DNA of 64,000 nucleotides from Mangrovimonas sp. TPBH4. Its GTDB lineage: Bacteria; Bacteroidota; Bacteroidia; Flavobacteriales; Flavobacteriaceae. A model generated the notes under the pieces. It was not told where the DNA came from. It made no database searches and saw only the letters and a list, made by a program, of their open reading frames with translations. The stretch lies in NCBI RefSeq assembly GCF_001280505.1, contig NZ_LBIO01000042.1:331433-395432 (forward strand), in the 5' to 3' direction. Every line of letters starts with the position of its first letter. Within the stretch, counting starts at the first letter, position 1. Made by a program: the position numbers and the translations under genes. Positions 36,173 through 45,983 of the stretch are shown here, in pieces.

Positions 36173-37635
36173 TGATAGAATTAAAGGACATATTGTATAA
36201 GGTGACCTTAAACGCAGTGGTGGGAAGTACTTCTGTGAAGGTGGGATCTGTACATTTTGATTCTCGAAAGGTTAAAAGCAATGATGTATTTGTTGCTATC
36301 AAGGGTACTGTGGTGGATGGTCATGACTTTATAGAAAAGGCTATTGAGGATGGTGCTGCGGCGATTGTTTGTGAGGTTCTGCCAAAGGAATTGAAAGAAA
36401 GGGTTACCTATATACAAGTTGAGAATGCCAATATGGCCTTGGCTTTTATGGCGGCCAATTTTTATGGAAATCCATCTGAAAATTTAAAGTTGGTTGGAGT
36501 GACGGGTACCAATGGAAAAACTACCGTTTCAACATTGTTGTATCAGTTGTTTAAAAAGGCGGGCTTTAAGGTTGGTCTGTTGTCCACGGTAAAAATCATG
36601 GTGGATGACAAGGAATATAAGGCTACTCATACCACTCCAGATTCTTTGACTATCAATAAGTATTTGAAGGAGATGAATGATGAGGGCGTGGAGTTTTGTT
36701 TTATGGAGGTGAGTTCTCATGGTATTCATCAGTGCAGAACGGAAGGGCTTCATTTTGAGGGGGGCATTTTTACAAATTTAACGCACGATCATTTAGACTA
36801 TCATAAAACATTTGCTGAATACCGCGATGTGAAAAAAATGTTCTTCGATCAATTGCCAAAATCGGCCTTTGCATTGGTAAATATTGATGATAAAAATGGC
36901 TTGGTAATGATGCAAAACACCAAGGCTAAAAAGCAAACCTATGCCTTGAAATCGTATGCCGATTTTAAAGCCAAAATATTGGAAAACCAATTTGGAGGTT
37001 TGTTGTTGAAGTTGGATGACAATGAGGTGTGGACACGTTTGATTGGAAATTTCAATGCCTATAACATTTTGGCAATTTATGCTACTGCCAAATTGTTAGG
37101 GTTGGAAACCGTAGAGGTGCTTCAGTTGGTAAGTCAATTGGAGAGTGTTAGTGGACGTTTCCAATATTTTGTTTCCGGAGATAAAATCACGGCCATTGTG
37201 GATTATGCGCATACGCCGGATGCCTTGAAAAATGTGTTGGAAACCATCAATAGTATCCGGACCAAGAATGAAGAGCTGATTACGGTTGTGGGCTGTGGTG
37301 GTGATAGGGATAAAACCAAGCGTCCTAAAATGGGGCATATTGCCTCGGCTTTAAGTACCAAGGTCATTTTTACCAGCGACAACCCTAGAAGTGAGGTGCC
37401 AGAAACCATCATCGAGGAGATTGAAAAGGGGGTAGAGCCTCAAAATTTCAAAAAAACACTGTCTATTGTAGACAGGAAACAAGCTATTAAAGCAGCATGT
37501 CAAATGGCGCAACCCAATGATATTATCTTGGTGGCTGGAAAGGGGCATGAAACCTATCAGGAAATCAAAGGCGAGCGTTTTGATTTTGATGATTACGAAA
37601 TAGTGAAGGATTTTTTAAAACAGTTGAAAAAATAA
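36172..37635 (+). CDS. murE: UDP-N-acetylmuramoyl-L-alanyl-D-glutamate--2,6-diaminopimelate ligase
   Basis: A 487-residue Mur ligase. The ATP loop is '[14 protein letters not shown]', carbamoyl-Lys lies in the middle domain, and the C-terminal 'DNPRSE' motif selects meso-diaminopimelate rather than lysine. It adds the third amino acid of the stem peptide. The ATG at 36172 shares one base with the ftsI stop codon (TGATG); a TTG three bases before is possible but less likely. Adjacent MurD, MurC, MraY and MurG complete most of the pathway. Confidence 0.95.
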   Translation: MIELKDILYKVTLNAVVGSTSVKVGSVHFDSRKVKSNDVFVAIKGTVVDGHDFIEKAIEDGAAAIVCEVLPKELKERVTYIQVENANMALAFMAANFYGNPSENLKLVGVTGTNGKTTVSTLLYQLFKKAGFKVGLLSTVKIMVDDKEYKATHTTPDSLTINKYLKEMNDEGVEFCFMEVSSHGIHQCRTEGLHFEGGIFTNLTHDHLDYHKTFAEYRDVKKMFFDQLPKSAFALVNIDDKNGLVMMQNTKAKKQTYALKSYADFKAKILENQFGGLLLKLDDNEVWTRLIGNFNAYNILAIYATAKLLGLETVEVLQLVSQLESVSGRFQYFVSGDKITAIVDYAHTPDALKNVLETINSIRTKNEELITVVGCGGDRDKTKRPKMGHIASALSTKVIFTSDNPRSEVPETIIEEIEKGVEPQNFKKTLSIVDRKQAIKAACQMAQPNDIILVAGKGHETYQEIKGERFDFDDYEIVKDFLKQLKK

Positions 37636-37645
37636 GAAGTTACCA

Positions 37646-38887
37646 ATGTTGTATTACCTATTCGAATATTTAGAAAAAGAATTCCAGTTTCCTGGGGCAT
37701 CACTCTTTGGGTATTTAACATTCAGGGCAGCTATAGCAATTATTTTGTCTTTGTTGATTTCTACCATCTATGGAAAGCGCATTATCAATTTCCTTCGGAG
37801 ACAGCAAGTGGGTGAAACCATTAGGGATTTAGGTCTGGAAGGACAGGTTGAAAAGGCGGGAACACCAACGATGGGGGGAATCATCATCATTATGGCGACT
37901 TTGATTCCAGTGCTCTTATTGGCGAAGTTAGATAACGTCTACATTTTGTTGTTGATCGTTACCACGGTTTGGATGGGAACTATTGGATTTATTGATGATT
38001 ATATCAAGAAATTCAAAAATGATAAAGAAGGGTTGAAAGGGCGTTTTAAAGTATTAGGGCAAGTAGGTCTAGGGATTATTGTAGGGACAACGCTTTACTT
38101 TAATGATAATGTTACCATAAAGGAGAAGTTGCCCGTTGCTCAGCAACAAGAAATTTTGATGGATGATCCAAATGTGTCACCTTCAAAGTTGTTTCAGGAC
38201 GAGGAAAAGTCAACAAAAACCACCATTCCTTTTGTGAAGGGTAACGAGTTTGATTATGCCGATTTAATTACGTGGATCCATCCAGACTTAAAACAATACG
38301 CTTGGATGGTATTTGTAATCGTGGCCATTTTTATCATTACTGCGGTATCTAACGGGGCTAACCTAACCGATGGAATTGATGGTTTGGCAGCAGGGACTTC
38401 GGCAATAATTGTGCTCACTTTGGGGATTTTTGCTTGGGTATCGGGTAATATCATTTTCTCCGATTATCTCAATATTATGTACATCCCAAGAGTAGAAGAA
38501 ATCACTATTTACATTACAGCATTTGTTGGGGCTTTGATTGGTTTCTTGTGGTACAACACCTATCCTGCTCAAGTGTTTATGGGGGATACCGGTAGTTTAA
38601 CTATTGGAGGAATTATAGCTGTGATTGCAATTGCAGTAAGAAAGGAGTGGTTGATTCCTGTGTTGTGTGGAATCTTCCTTGCTGAAAATTTATCTGTGGT
38701 ATTGCAGGTGAGCTATTTTAAATATACCAAGAAGAAGTTTGGTGAAGGTCGACGCATTTTTAAGATGTCACCTTTACATCACCATTATCAGAAATCGGGA
38801 TATCATGAGAGTAAGATTGTAACTCGATTTTGGATTGTGGGAATATTGTTGGCAATCCTGTCCATAGTGACCTTGAAAATTAGATAG
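37646..38887 (+). CDS. mraY: Phospho-N-acetylmuramoyl-pentapeptide transferase
   Basis: A 413-residue polytopic membrane enzyme that transfers phospho-MurNAc-pentapeptide to undecaprenyl phosphate (lipid I). The motifs 'GTPTMGG', '[20 protein letters not shown]', '[12 protein letters not shown]' and '[12 protein letters not shown]' hold the catalytic Asp residues, and 'HHHYQKSG' is near the end. It is longer than E. coli MraY by about 50 residues, due to a polar loop near residues 155-200 (about 38110-38250), which is typical of this phylum. Confidence 0.96.
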   Translation: MLYYLFEYLEKEFQFPGASLFGYLTFRAAIAIILSLLISTIYGKRIINFLRRQQVGETIRDLGLEGQVEKAGTPTMGGIIIIMATLIPVLLLAKLDNVYILLLIVTTVWMGTIGFIDDYIKKFKNDKEGLKGRFKVLGQVGLGIIVGTTLYFNDNVTIKEKLPVAQQQEILMDDPNVSPSKLFQDEEKSTKTTIPFVKGNEFDYADLITWIHPDLKQYAWMVFVIVAIFIITAVSNGANLTDGIDGLAAGTSAIIVLTLGIFAWVSGNIIFSDYLNIMYIPRVEEITIYITAFVGALIGFLWYNTYPAQVFMGDTGSLTIGGIIAVIAIAVRKEWLIPVLCGIFLAENLSVVLQVSYFKYTKKKFGEGRRIFKMSPLHHHYQKSGYHESKIVTRFWIVGILLAILSIVTLKIR

Positions 38888-40219
38888 ATGAAACGATTGG
38901 TCATTTTGGGAGGCGGCGAAAGTGGCGTAGGAACGGCACTTTTGGGAAAAGCGAGAGGTTTTGAAGTATTTGTTTCCGATAAGGGAAAAATAAAAGAGAA
39001 ATATAATCAGGTTCTTATACATCATGAGATTGATTGGGAGGAAGAGCAGCACACAGAGGCTAAGATTCTCAATGCAGACCTAGTAATGAAAAGTCCGGGT
39101 ATTCCTAATAAAGTGAATTTGGTAGGACGATTAATAGCAGCCAGCATTCCCGTGATTTCGGAAATAGAATTTGCGTCAAGATATACCGATGCAACTATTG
39201 TCGGAATCACAGGGAGTAATGGTAAAACAACTACAGCGTCGTTAACCCATCACATTCTCAAACAGGAACTGGAAGTAGGATTGGCAGGAAACATTGGCGA
39301 TAGTTTTGCAAAACAGATTTTGGAAAAAAACTATCCTAATTATGTTTTGGAGATCAGTAGTTTTCAACTGGATGATATTGTGGATTTCAAGCCGCATATT
39401 GCTGTGATTACCAATATTACGCCAGATCATTTGGATAGATACGATTATAAGTTTGAAAATTATATTGCATCCAAATTTAGGATTGTCATGAACCAAACCA
39501 AGGATGATTACTTAATCTACGACGCCGATGATGAAGTAATCAATAAATGGTTAGAGAAGCATCCTGTTCAATCAAGATTATTGCCGTTTTCTTTAACGAA
39601 GACAATTGAGAATGGCGCCTATTTAGACAATGAAAATATTATAATAACAATCGATAACAACCCTATTATTATGCCTACAAAAAGTATAGCACTGGAAGGT
39701 AAACACAATGTGAAAAATGCCATGGCGGCATCAACCGTAGCACATTTATTAAGAATTAGAAAACAAACGGTACGCGAAAGTTTGGAGAATTTCCAAGGTG
39801 TAGAACATCGTTTGGAGAATGTGCTTAAAATAAATAAGGTGCAATACATTAATGACTCCAAAGCAACTAATGTAAACGCTACTTATTTCGCGTTGGAAAG
39901 TATGGATGCGCCTACGGTATGGATTGTTGGAGGCGAGGATAAAGGGAATAATTACAGCGAGTTGTATCGTTTTGTAAACGAAAGGGTAAAAGCTATCATT
40001 TGTTTAGGGGTTGATAATCAAAAGTTATTGGATAGTTTTTCGGGTATGGTTGATGTTATTGTAGAAACTCAAAGTATGACGGAGGCCGTTAAAATGGCAT
40101 ATAAACTTGCCGAAGCTGGAGATAATGTATTGTTGTCGCCTGCTTGTGCGAGTTTCGATTTGTTTGAAAATTATGAGGACAGAGGTCGTCAATTTAAAGA
40201 AGCAGTAAGAAATTTATAA
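38888..40219 (+). CDS. murD: UDP-N-acetylmuramoyl-L-alanine--D-glutamate ligase
   Basis: A 443-residue Mur ligase with an N-terminal Rossmann-like domain ('LGGGESGVGTALLGK'), ATP loop 'GITGSNGKTTTAS' and 'NDSKATN', the MurD-specific C-domain motif. It adds D-Glu to UDP-MurNAc-L-Ala in the cytoplasm. The ATG directly follows the mraY stop. Confidence 0.95.
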   Translation: MKRLVILGGGESGVGTALLGKARGFEVFVSDKGKIKEKYNQVLIHHEIDWEEEQHTEAKILNADLVMKSPGIPNKVNLVGRLIAASIPVISEIEFASRYTDATIVGITGSNGKTTTASLTHHILKQELEVGLAGNIGDSFAKQILEKNYPNYVLEISSFQLDDIVDFKPHIAVITNITPDHLDRYDYKFENYIASKFRIVMNQTKDDYLIYDADDEVINKWLEKHPVQSRLLPFSLTKTIENGAYLDNENIIITIDNNPIIMPTKSIALEGKHNVKNAMAASTVAHLLRIRKQTVRESLENFQGVEHRLENVLKINKVQYINDSKATNVNATYFALESMDAPTVWIVGGEDKGNNYSELYRFVNERVKAIICLGVDNQKLLDSFSGMVDVIVETQSMTEAVKMAYKLAEAGDNVLLSPACASFDLFENYEDRGRQFKEAVRNL

Positions 40220-40244
40220 ATAAAGAGTAAAAATTAGCAGTAAC

Positions 40245-41447
40245 GTGCAAAAGTTGTTTGAAAATATAAAGGGAGATCGATTGATATGGGCCATTGTGGC
40301 ACTGTTGGCAATTTTCTCTTTTCTTCCCGTGTATAGTGCATCCAGTAATTTGGCTTATACTGTGGGTGGTGGGAGCACGTTTACGTTTTTTGTAAAGCAT
40401 TTTGTGCATTTGCTTTTGGGCTTTGTCATTATGTATGGTACGCATAAGATCCCGTATCGATATTTTAGGGGCTTGTCCATGGTGATGTTGCCAGTGGTAT
40501 TGGTGTTGTTGGTTGTTACAATGTTACAGGGAACTACTATTGAAGGGGCTAATGCAAGCAGGTGGATACAGATTCCGTTAGTAGGGATGTCATTTCAGAC
40601 GTCTACATTGGCCTTTGTGGTATTGATGGTTTACGTGGCCAGGTATCTTTCGAAAATTCAGGATAAAAAAGTATCGTTTAAAGAGAGTATTTTGCCGCTT
40701 TGGATGCCTGTTTTTTTAGTATTAATATTAATTTTGCCGGCGAATTTTTCAACAACGGCCATCATGTTTGCTATGGTGTTGGTACTGACCTTTATAGGTG
40801 GGTATCCCATAAAGTATTTGGCGGTTATAGTGGGTTCCGGAATTTTAGCGTTGGCATTCTTTGTGTTGGTAGCAAAGGCGTTCCCCGATTTAATGCCTAA
40901 CAGGGTAGACACGTGGATAAGCCGTATAGAAAATTTCTCCAATGGTGAAGATACCGAAGAAGATTACCAAATAGAAAAAGCCAAAATAGCAATTGCTTCT
41001 GGAGGGATCCAGGGAGTTGGTCCTGGTAAAAGTGTTCAAAAGAACTTTTTACCACAGTCATCATCCGATTTTATTTTTGCAATCATCATTGAAGAGTATG
41101 GTCTTTTAGGCGGGTTGTTTTTGCTATTAATGTACTCTTGGTTTTTGTTTAGAATTGTGATTGTATCACAAAAATCGGATACCATTTTTGGAAAATTACT
41201 AGTGCTGGGGGTTGGCTTGCCAATTGTCTTTCAGGCCTTGATCAATATGGCGGTTGCTGTGGAATTGTTTCCTGTAACGGGACAAACACTTCCGCTTATC
41301 AGTAGTGGGGGAACCTCTATTTGGATGACTTGTATGGCGGTAGGGATCATTTTGAGTGTAAGCGCTCAAAGGGAAGAAATAAAAGAGCAGGAAGAAGATA
41401 TAAATATTGAAGAAAATCCACTTGAAATTTTAAGTGAAGCGATATAA
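40245..41447 (+). CDS. ftsW: Peptidoglycan glycosyltransferase FtsW
   Basis: A 400-residue SEDS protein with about 10 transmembrane helices. Conserved SEDS segments are visible: '[11 protein letters not shown]', '[38 protein letters not shown]' and the C-terminal '[16 protein letters not shown]'. It polymerises septal glycan strands from lipid II together with FtsI. GTG start at 40245. The C-terminal tail is acidic (about 25 residues). Confidence 0.95.
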   Translation: MQKLFENIKGDRLIWAIVALLAIFSFLPVYSASSNLAYTVGGGSTFTFFVKHFVHLLLGFVIMYGTHKIPYRYFRGLSMVMLPVVLVLLVVTMLQGTTIEGANASRWIQIPLVGMSFQTSTLAFVVLMVYVARYLSKIQDKKVSFKESILPLWMPVFLVLILILPANFSTTAIMFAMVLVLTFIGGYPIKYLAVIVGSGILALAFFVLVAKAFPDLMPNRVDTWISRIENFSNGEDTEEDYQIEKAKIAIASGGIQGVGPGKSVQKNFLPQSSSDFIFAIIIEEYGLLGGLFLLLMYSWFLFRIVIVSQKSDTIFGKLLVLGVGLPIVFQALINMAVAVELFPVTGQTLPLISSGGTSIWMTCMAVGIILSVSAQREEIKEQEEDINIEENPLEILSEAI

Positions 41448-42541
41448 TGGGAAACTATAAAATCATATTGTCTGGAGGCGGTACAGGAGGTCATATCTAC
41501 CCTGCTATTGCTATTGCAAATGAATTGAAGTCCCGTTACCCGAAGGCTAAGTTCCTGTTTGTTGGTGCCAATGATAGAATGGAAATGGAAAAGGTGCCGC
41601 AGGCGGGGTATCCTATCGAAGGACTTTGGATTTCTGGAATACAACGCAAGTTGACTCTAAAAAATGCTATGTTTCCATTCAAATTGGGGATTAGCTTGCT
41701 GCGCTCTCGAAAAATTATCAAAAGTTTCAAGCCAGATATCGTTATTGGTACTGGTGGATTTGCGAGTGGACCATTACTGTATGTAGCGTCTTCCAAGCAT
41801 ATTCCAAGTTTGATTCAAGAGCAGAATTCCTTTCCAGGAATCACCAATAAGCTTTTGGCAAAGCAGGTGGATAAAATTTGTGTGGCCTATGATGGTTTGG
41901 AGCGTTTTTTTCCAAAGGAAAAATTGGTAAAAACAGGCAACCCAATCCGTCAGGATTTATTAGAGATAGACAATAAAACAATTGAAGCCAAAGATGTTTT
42001 CAAATTAAAACACGGTAAGCATACCTTGTTGGTTTTGGGGGGAAGTCTCGGTGCTAGAAGAATAAATGAATTGGTGGAAAGCCAACTGGAGTATTTGCAG
42101 GAGCAAAATGTCCAGGTAATTTGGCAATGTGGCAAATTGTATTATCAACAATACAAACGCTACAATGATATGGAAGGTGTGCAGGTGCATCCATTTTTGA
42201 ACAATATGGATATGGCTTATGCCGCTGCAGATGTCATCATTTCAAGGGCTGGCGCAAGTTCGGTATCGGAGTTATGTGTGGTTGGGAAACCAGTGATTTT
42301 TATCCCCTCGCCAAACGTATCCGAAGACCACCAAACCAAAAATGCCATGGCCATTGTTGAAAAACAGGCCGCGGTGATGATAAAAGAACAAGATTTAAAT
42401 AGCGACTTTCAGTCTGAGTTCTCAAAATTATTGAGTTCAAAAGAGCAAAGAGAATCGTTAAGTAAACATATAAAAACATTGGCTTTGGTAAATGCTACCA
42501 AGGACATTGTGGATGAAGTTGAAAAGCTTTTGAAGAAATAA
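41447..42541 (+). CDS. murG: UDP-GlcNAc--undecaprenyl-PP-MurNAc-pentapeptide GlcNAc transferase
   Basis: A 364-residue GT28 enzyme that forms lipid II on the inner face of the membrane. The N-terminal glycine loop is '[19 protein letters not shown]'. '[12 protein letters not shown]' and '[25 protein letters not shown]' are donor and acceptor motifs. The ATG shares one base with the ftsW stop (TAATG), so translation is coupled. Confidence 0.96.
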   Translation: MGNYKIILSGGGTGGHIYPAIAIANELKSRYPKAKFLFVGANDRMEMEKVPQAGYPIEGLWISGIQRKLTLKNAMFPFKLGISLLRSRKIIKSFKPDIVIGTGGFASGPLLYVASSKHIPSLIQEQNSFPGITNKLLAKQVDKICVAYDGLERFFPKEKLVKTGNPIRQDLLEIDNKTIEAKDVFKLKHGKHTLLVLGGSLGARRINELVESQLEYLQEQNVQVIWQCGKLYYQQYKRYNDMEGVQVHPFLNNMDMAYAAADVIISRAGASSVSELCVVGKPVIFIPSPNVSEDHQTKNAMAIVEKQAAVMIKEQDLNSDFQSEFSKLLSSKEQRESLSKHIKTLALVNATKDIVDEVEKLLKK

Positions 42542-43897
42542 ATGGAATTTAAACACATACATAACGTCTATTTTATAGGAATTGGAGGCATAGGCATGAG
42601 CGCTTTGGCGCGATATTTTGCGGCCAACAATAAGTATGTGGCTGGGTATGATAAAACCAAGACCGAAGTGACGGTTGCCTTGGAAGAACTCGGCATTAAG
42701 GTTCATTTTGAAGATGCTGTGGATCAAATTGAGGAGTCTTTTCTAAATCCTGAAAATACTTTAGTAGTGTACACCCCCGCAGTGCCAAAAGATCACAAAG
42801 AATTGGAATATTTCAAGTCCAATGGATTTTTGGTAATGAAGCGTTCGACGGTGTTGGGAGAAATTACCAAGCAAACCTTCTGTCTGGCAGTGGCCGGAAC
42901 TCACGGGAAAACCACGACAACTAGTATACTTGGGCATTTGTTGAAGGAATGTGGGGTAGAAGTAACCGCTTTTTTGGGAGGAATCAGTCAAAACTACAAT
43001 TCCAACTTGATTTTGGAAGGAACTGAGGTGACAGTTGTTGAAGCCGATGAATTTGACAGGTCCTTTTTGACCTTGTTTCCAAATATGGCTTGTATCACCT
43101 CTATGGATGCAGACCATTTGGATATCTATGGAGAGAAGGAAGCGCTTCAGGATTCGTTTGTACAGTTTACAAAGCAGTTGAAGCCAGAAGGGAAACTGTT
43201 CGTTAGAAATGGTTTGCCTTTAAAAGGAATAACATATGGTATAGAGGATGATTCCGACTATGCCGCTCAAAATATTAGAATAGAAAATGGAGCTTATGTG
43301 TTTGATGTAAAAACACCTAGCGGAACTATTCTTGAAGATTTAAAATTTGACCTACCTGGTAGACACAATCTGTCGAATGCGTTAATTGCCTTGGCGATGT
43401 CTGTAGAATATGGAGTCCCTCGCCAGCAGCTCGCCAAAGCATTAGCGTCTTATAAGGGGGTTAAACGCAGATTTACTTATCATCTCAAGACGAATGATAA
43501 GGTGTTGATTGATGACTATGCGCATCATCCTGAAGAAATTAGAGCGGTTTATGAAGCTGTTCGAGAAATGTATCCGGGCCAAAAGGTCTTGGCTGTATTT
43601 CAACCGCATTTGTTTAGCAGAACGCGTGATTTTGCGGATGAATTTGCCGAGCAGTTGTCAAAATTTGATGAATTGATATTATTGGATATTTATCCAGCTA
43701 GAGAGTTGCCAATTGAAGGGGTGACTTCCCAGTGGTTATTGGGTAAAGTATCCAATAGCCATAAGGCATTGGTTGAAAAACCGGAATTGATTTCGGCTAT
43801 AAAGGAATCCGAAGCCACCGTGATTTTAACATTGGGAGCCGGCGATATAGGAGAAGAAGTACAATCTATAAAACAAGGGTTAAGCGTTGCAAATTAA
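42542..43897 (+). CDS. murC: UDP-N-acetylmuramate--L-alanine ligase
   Basis: A 451-residue Mur ligase with N-terminal 'FIGIGGIGMSALA', ATP loop 'AGTHGKTTTTS', 'EADEFDRSFL' and C-terminal 'DDYAHHPEEIRA', which together are specific for MurC. It attaches L-Ala to UDP-MurNAc. No spacer to murG. Its last 11 bases overlap ftsQ. Confidence 0.96.
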   Translation: MEFKHIHNVYFIGIGGIGMSALARYFAANNKYVAGYDKTKTEVTVALEELGIKVHFEDAVDQIEESFLNPENTLVVYTPAVPKDHKELEYFKSNGFLVMKRSTVLGEITKQTFCLAVAGTHGKTTTTSILGHLLKECGVEVTAFLGGISQNYNSNLILEGTEVTVVEADEFDRSFLTLFPNMACITSMDADHLDIYGEKEALQDSFVQFTKQLKPEGKLFVRNGLPLKGITYGIEDDSDYAAQNIRIENGAYVFDVKTPSGTILEDLKFDLPGRHNLSNALIALAMSVEYGVPRQQLAKALASYKGVKRRFTYHLKTNDKVLIDDYAHHPEEIRAVYEAVREMYPGQKVLAVFQPHLFSRTRDFADEFAEQLSKFDELILLDIYPARELPIEGVTSQWLLGKVSNSHKALVEKPELISAIKESEATVILTLGAGDIGEEVQSIKQGLSVAN

Positions 43898-44606
43898 CAA
43901 AGGACATATAAAGCTGATGATCGTGCTCATTTTGGTGAGCGGACTGTTTGCATTTTCCTCTGTAAGGAATGCTAAACGCAAGGTGAGTGAGCCTGAAATT
44001 AACTTTCTAGGTGATGATAACTTATTCATTACACCTCAGACTGTTAGTAAGTTGTTAATACAAAATAATCAGTCTATTGCAAACAAGCCTAAAGAAATTA
44101 TAGATTTGAAATACTTGGAGACTGCCCTGAATTCCAATCCGTTGATCAAGGAAGCTCAAGTATTTATGAGTGTTGATGGAGTGATCACCACAGAAATTGA
44201 GCAAAAACAACCTATTGCCCGAGTAAATACTAACGCATCCTATTACATAGATACCGAAGGTTCCTACATGCCTTTGTCTACAAATTATTCTGCAAGAGTA
44301 CCAATGGTTACGGGAAATGTGCTTAAGAATGATTTACAGAACGTATACAATATTGCTAACAAAGTTTATACAGATGAATTTTTAAAACAGCATGTTGTTG
44401 AGATTCACCAAAACGAAGACAAGTCCATTGATGTGAGATTTAGACTAAACGACTTCGTAATAAAGTTTGGTAGCTTAAAAAAATTGGATAAAAAACTAAA
44501 CAATCTCAAGGCTTTTTACCAAAAGGCCTATAAAGATAAAACCCTTGACAGTTATAGCACGGTGAACTTAAAATTTGATAATCAGGTCATCTGCACCAAA
44601 AAGTAA
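43887..44606 (+). CDS. ftsQ: Cell-division protein FtsQ-like
   Basis: A 239-residue bitopic protein with a short basic cytoplasmic N-terminus, one transmembrane helix (about 9-24) and a periplasmic part with a POTRA-like stretch ('FITPQTVSKLLIQNN... NPLIKEAQVFMSVDGVITTEIEQKQPIARV'). Starts from TTG at 43887, overlapping murC by 11 bp. A later ATG (43917) would remove the cytoplasmic anchor, so it is less likely. FtsQ links FtsL/B to the rest of the divisome. Identity is inferred from topology and position between murC and ftsA. Confidence 0.9.
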   Translation: MQINKGHIKLMIVLILVSGLFAFSSVRNAKRKVSEPEINFLGDDNLFITPQTVSKLLIQNNQSIANKPKEIIDLKYLETALNSNPLIKEAQVFMSVDGVITTEIEQKQPIARVNTNASYYIDTEGSYMPLSTNYSARVPMVTGNVLKNDLQNVYNIANKVYTDEFLKQHVVEIHQNEDKSIDVRFRLNDFVIKFGSLKKLDKKLNNLKAFYQKAYKDKTLDSYSTVNLKFDNQVICTKK

Positions 44607-44609
44607 AGA

Positions 44610-45953
44610 ATGGAAAACAATAAAATTTCAGTAGGATTAGACATAGGGACCACAAAAATTGTGGCTATGATTGGTCGTAAAAATGATTACGGAAAAGTTG
44701 AGATTCTTGGAATTGGAAAATCCAAAAGCTTAGGTGTGCACAGAGGTGTGGTTAACAATATTACCCAAACCATTCAATCTATTCAACAGGCGGTTCAAGA
44801 AGCCGAGGCTGAATCTGGATATAAAATCGAAGGGGTTACGGTGGGGATTGCTGGGCAGCATATTAGAAGCTTGCAGCATAGCGATTATATCACGCGTGCC
44901 AATTCCGATAAGGTGATTGATGATGATGATATCGACATGTTGATCAACCAAGTGCATAAATTGGTAATGTTGCCAGGGGAAGAGATTATTCATGTATTGC
45001 CACAGGAGTACAAAGTAGATGGTCAAGCCGAGATTAAGGAGCCTATTGGAATGTATGGTGGACGTTTGGAAGCCAATTTCCATGTGGTAGTTGGTCAAGT
45101 ATCATCTATCAGAAATATTGGCCGATGTGTGAAAAGTTCCGGATTGGAATTGGAAGGCATCACTTTGGAGCCATTAGCATCTGCTAATGCGGTTTTGAGC
45201 CAAGAGGAAAAGGAGGCGGGAGTGGCGCTTATCGACATAGGAGGTGGTACCACCGATTTGGCAGTGTTCAAAGACGGAATCATCCGTCACACGGCGGTAA
45301 TTCCTTTTGGAGGAAATGTGATTACTGAAGATATCAAGGAGGGCTGTTCAATTATTGAAAAACAGGCTGAATTGTTGAAAATAAAATTTGGATCGGCATG
45401 GCCGGGAGAAAACAAGGATAATGAGATTGTGTCCATTCCAGGATTGAGAGGAAGGGAGCCAAAGGAAATTACCTTGAAAAACCTATCCAAGATCATCCAT
45501 GCGCGTGTGGTTGAAATCATAGAGCAAGTCTATGTGGAAATCAAAAACTACGGGCACGAAGAGCAGAAAAAGAAATTGATTGCCGGAATTGTGTTGACGG
45601 GTGGAGGTGCCCAATTAAAGCACTTAAAGCAATTGGTAGAATATATTACAGGAATGGATACCAGAATTGGGTATCCTAACGAGCATTTAGCCGGTGATAG
45701 CGATGAAGATGTGGCAAGCCCTCTATATGCTACAGCTGTTGGTTTGGTTATGGACGGCTTAAAGCGTCAAGAGCGTATACGCATTGAAGAAGAAGTTGTA
45801 GAGGAAGTGGTTGAAGAACCTGAAGTAGAGTCAGCTCCTGCCGAAGATATTGTTGAGGAAGAGCAACCTCAAGAGCCGCCACGAAAGGAACGCAAATCCT
45901 TCTTGGACAAACTAACAGAGCGAGTAAAAGATTTTTTAGATAACGCAGAATAA
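44610..45953 (+). CDS. ftsA: Cell-division protein FtsA
   Basis: A 447-residue actin-like ATPase that tethers FtsZ to the membrane. 'VGLDIGTTKIVAMIG' (phosphate 1), 'LIDIGGGTTDLAVF' (phosphate 2) and 'GIVLTGGGAQLKHL' (adenosine) are present, along with the SHS2-type 1C domain ('GVTVGIAGQHIRS'). After the core is an acidic Glu/Val/Pro linker of about 45 residues, followed by a basic amphipathic helix 'KSFLDKLTERVKDFLDN', the membrane-targeting sequence. Confidence 0.96.
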   Translation: MENNKISVGLDIGTTKIVAMIGRKNDYGKVEILGIGKSKSLGVHRGVVNNITQTIQSIQQAVQEAEAESGYKIEGVTVGIAGQHIRSLQHSDYITRANSDKVIDDDDIDMLINQVHKLVMLPGEEIIHVLPQEYKVDGQAEIKEPIGMYGGRLEANFHVVVGQVSSIRNIGRCVKSSGLELEGITLEPLASANAVLSQEEKEAGVALIDIGGGTTDLAVFKDGIIRHTAVIPFGGNVITEDIKEGCSIIEKQAELLKIKFGSAWPGENKDNEIVSIPGLRGREPKEITLKNLSKIIHARVVEIIEQVYVEIKNYGHEEQKKKLIAGIVLTGGGAQLKHLKQLVEYITGMDTRIGYPNEHLAGDSDEDVASPLYATAVGLVMDGLKRQERIRIEEEVVEEVVEEPEVESAPAEDIVEEEQPQEPPRKERKSFLDKLTERVKDFLDNAE

Positions 45954-45983
45954 TTAATATAAATCCAGTAAAGAACTAATTAT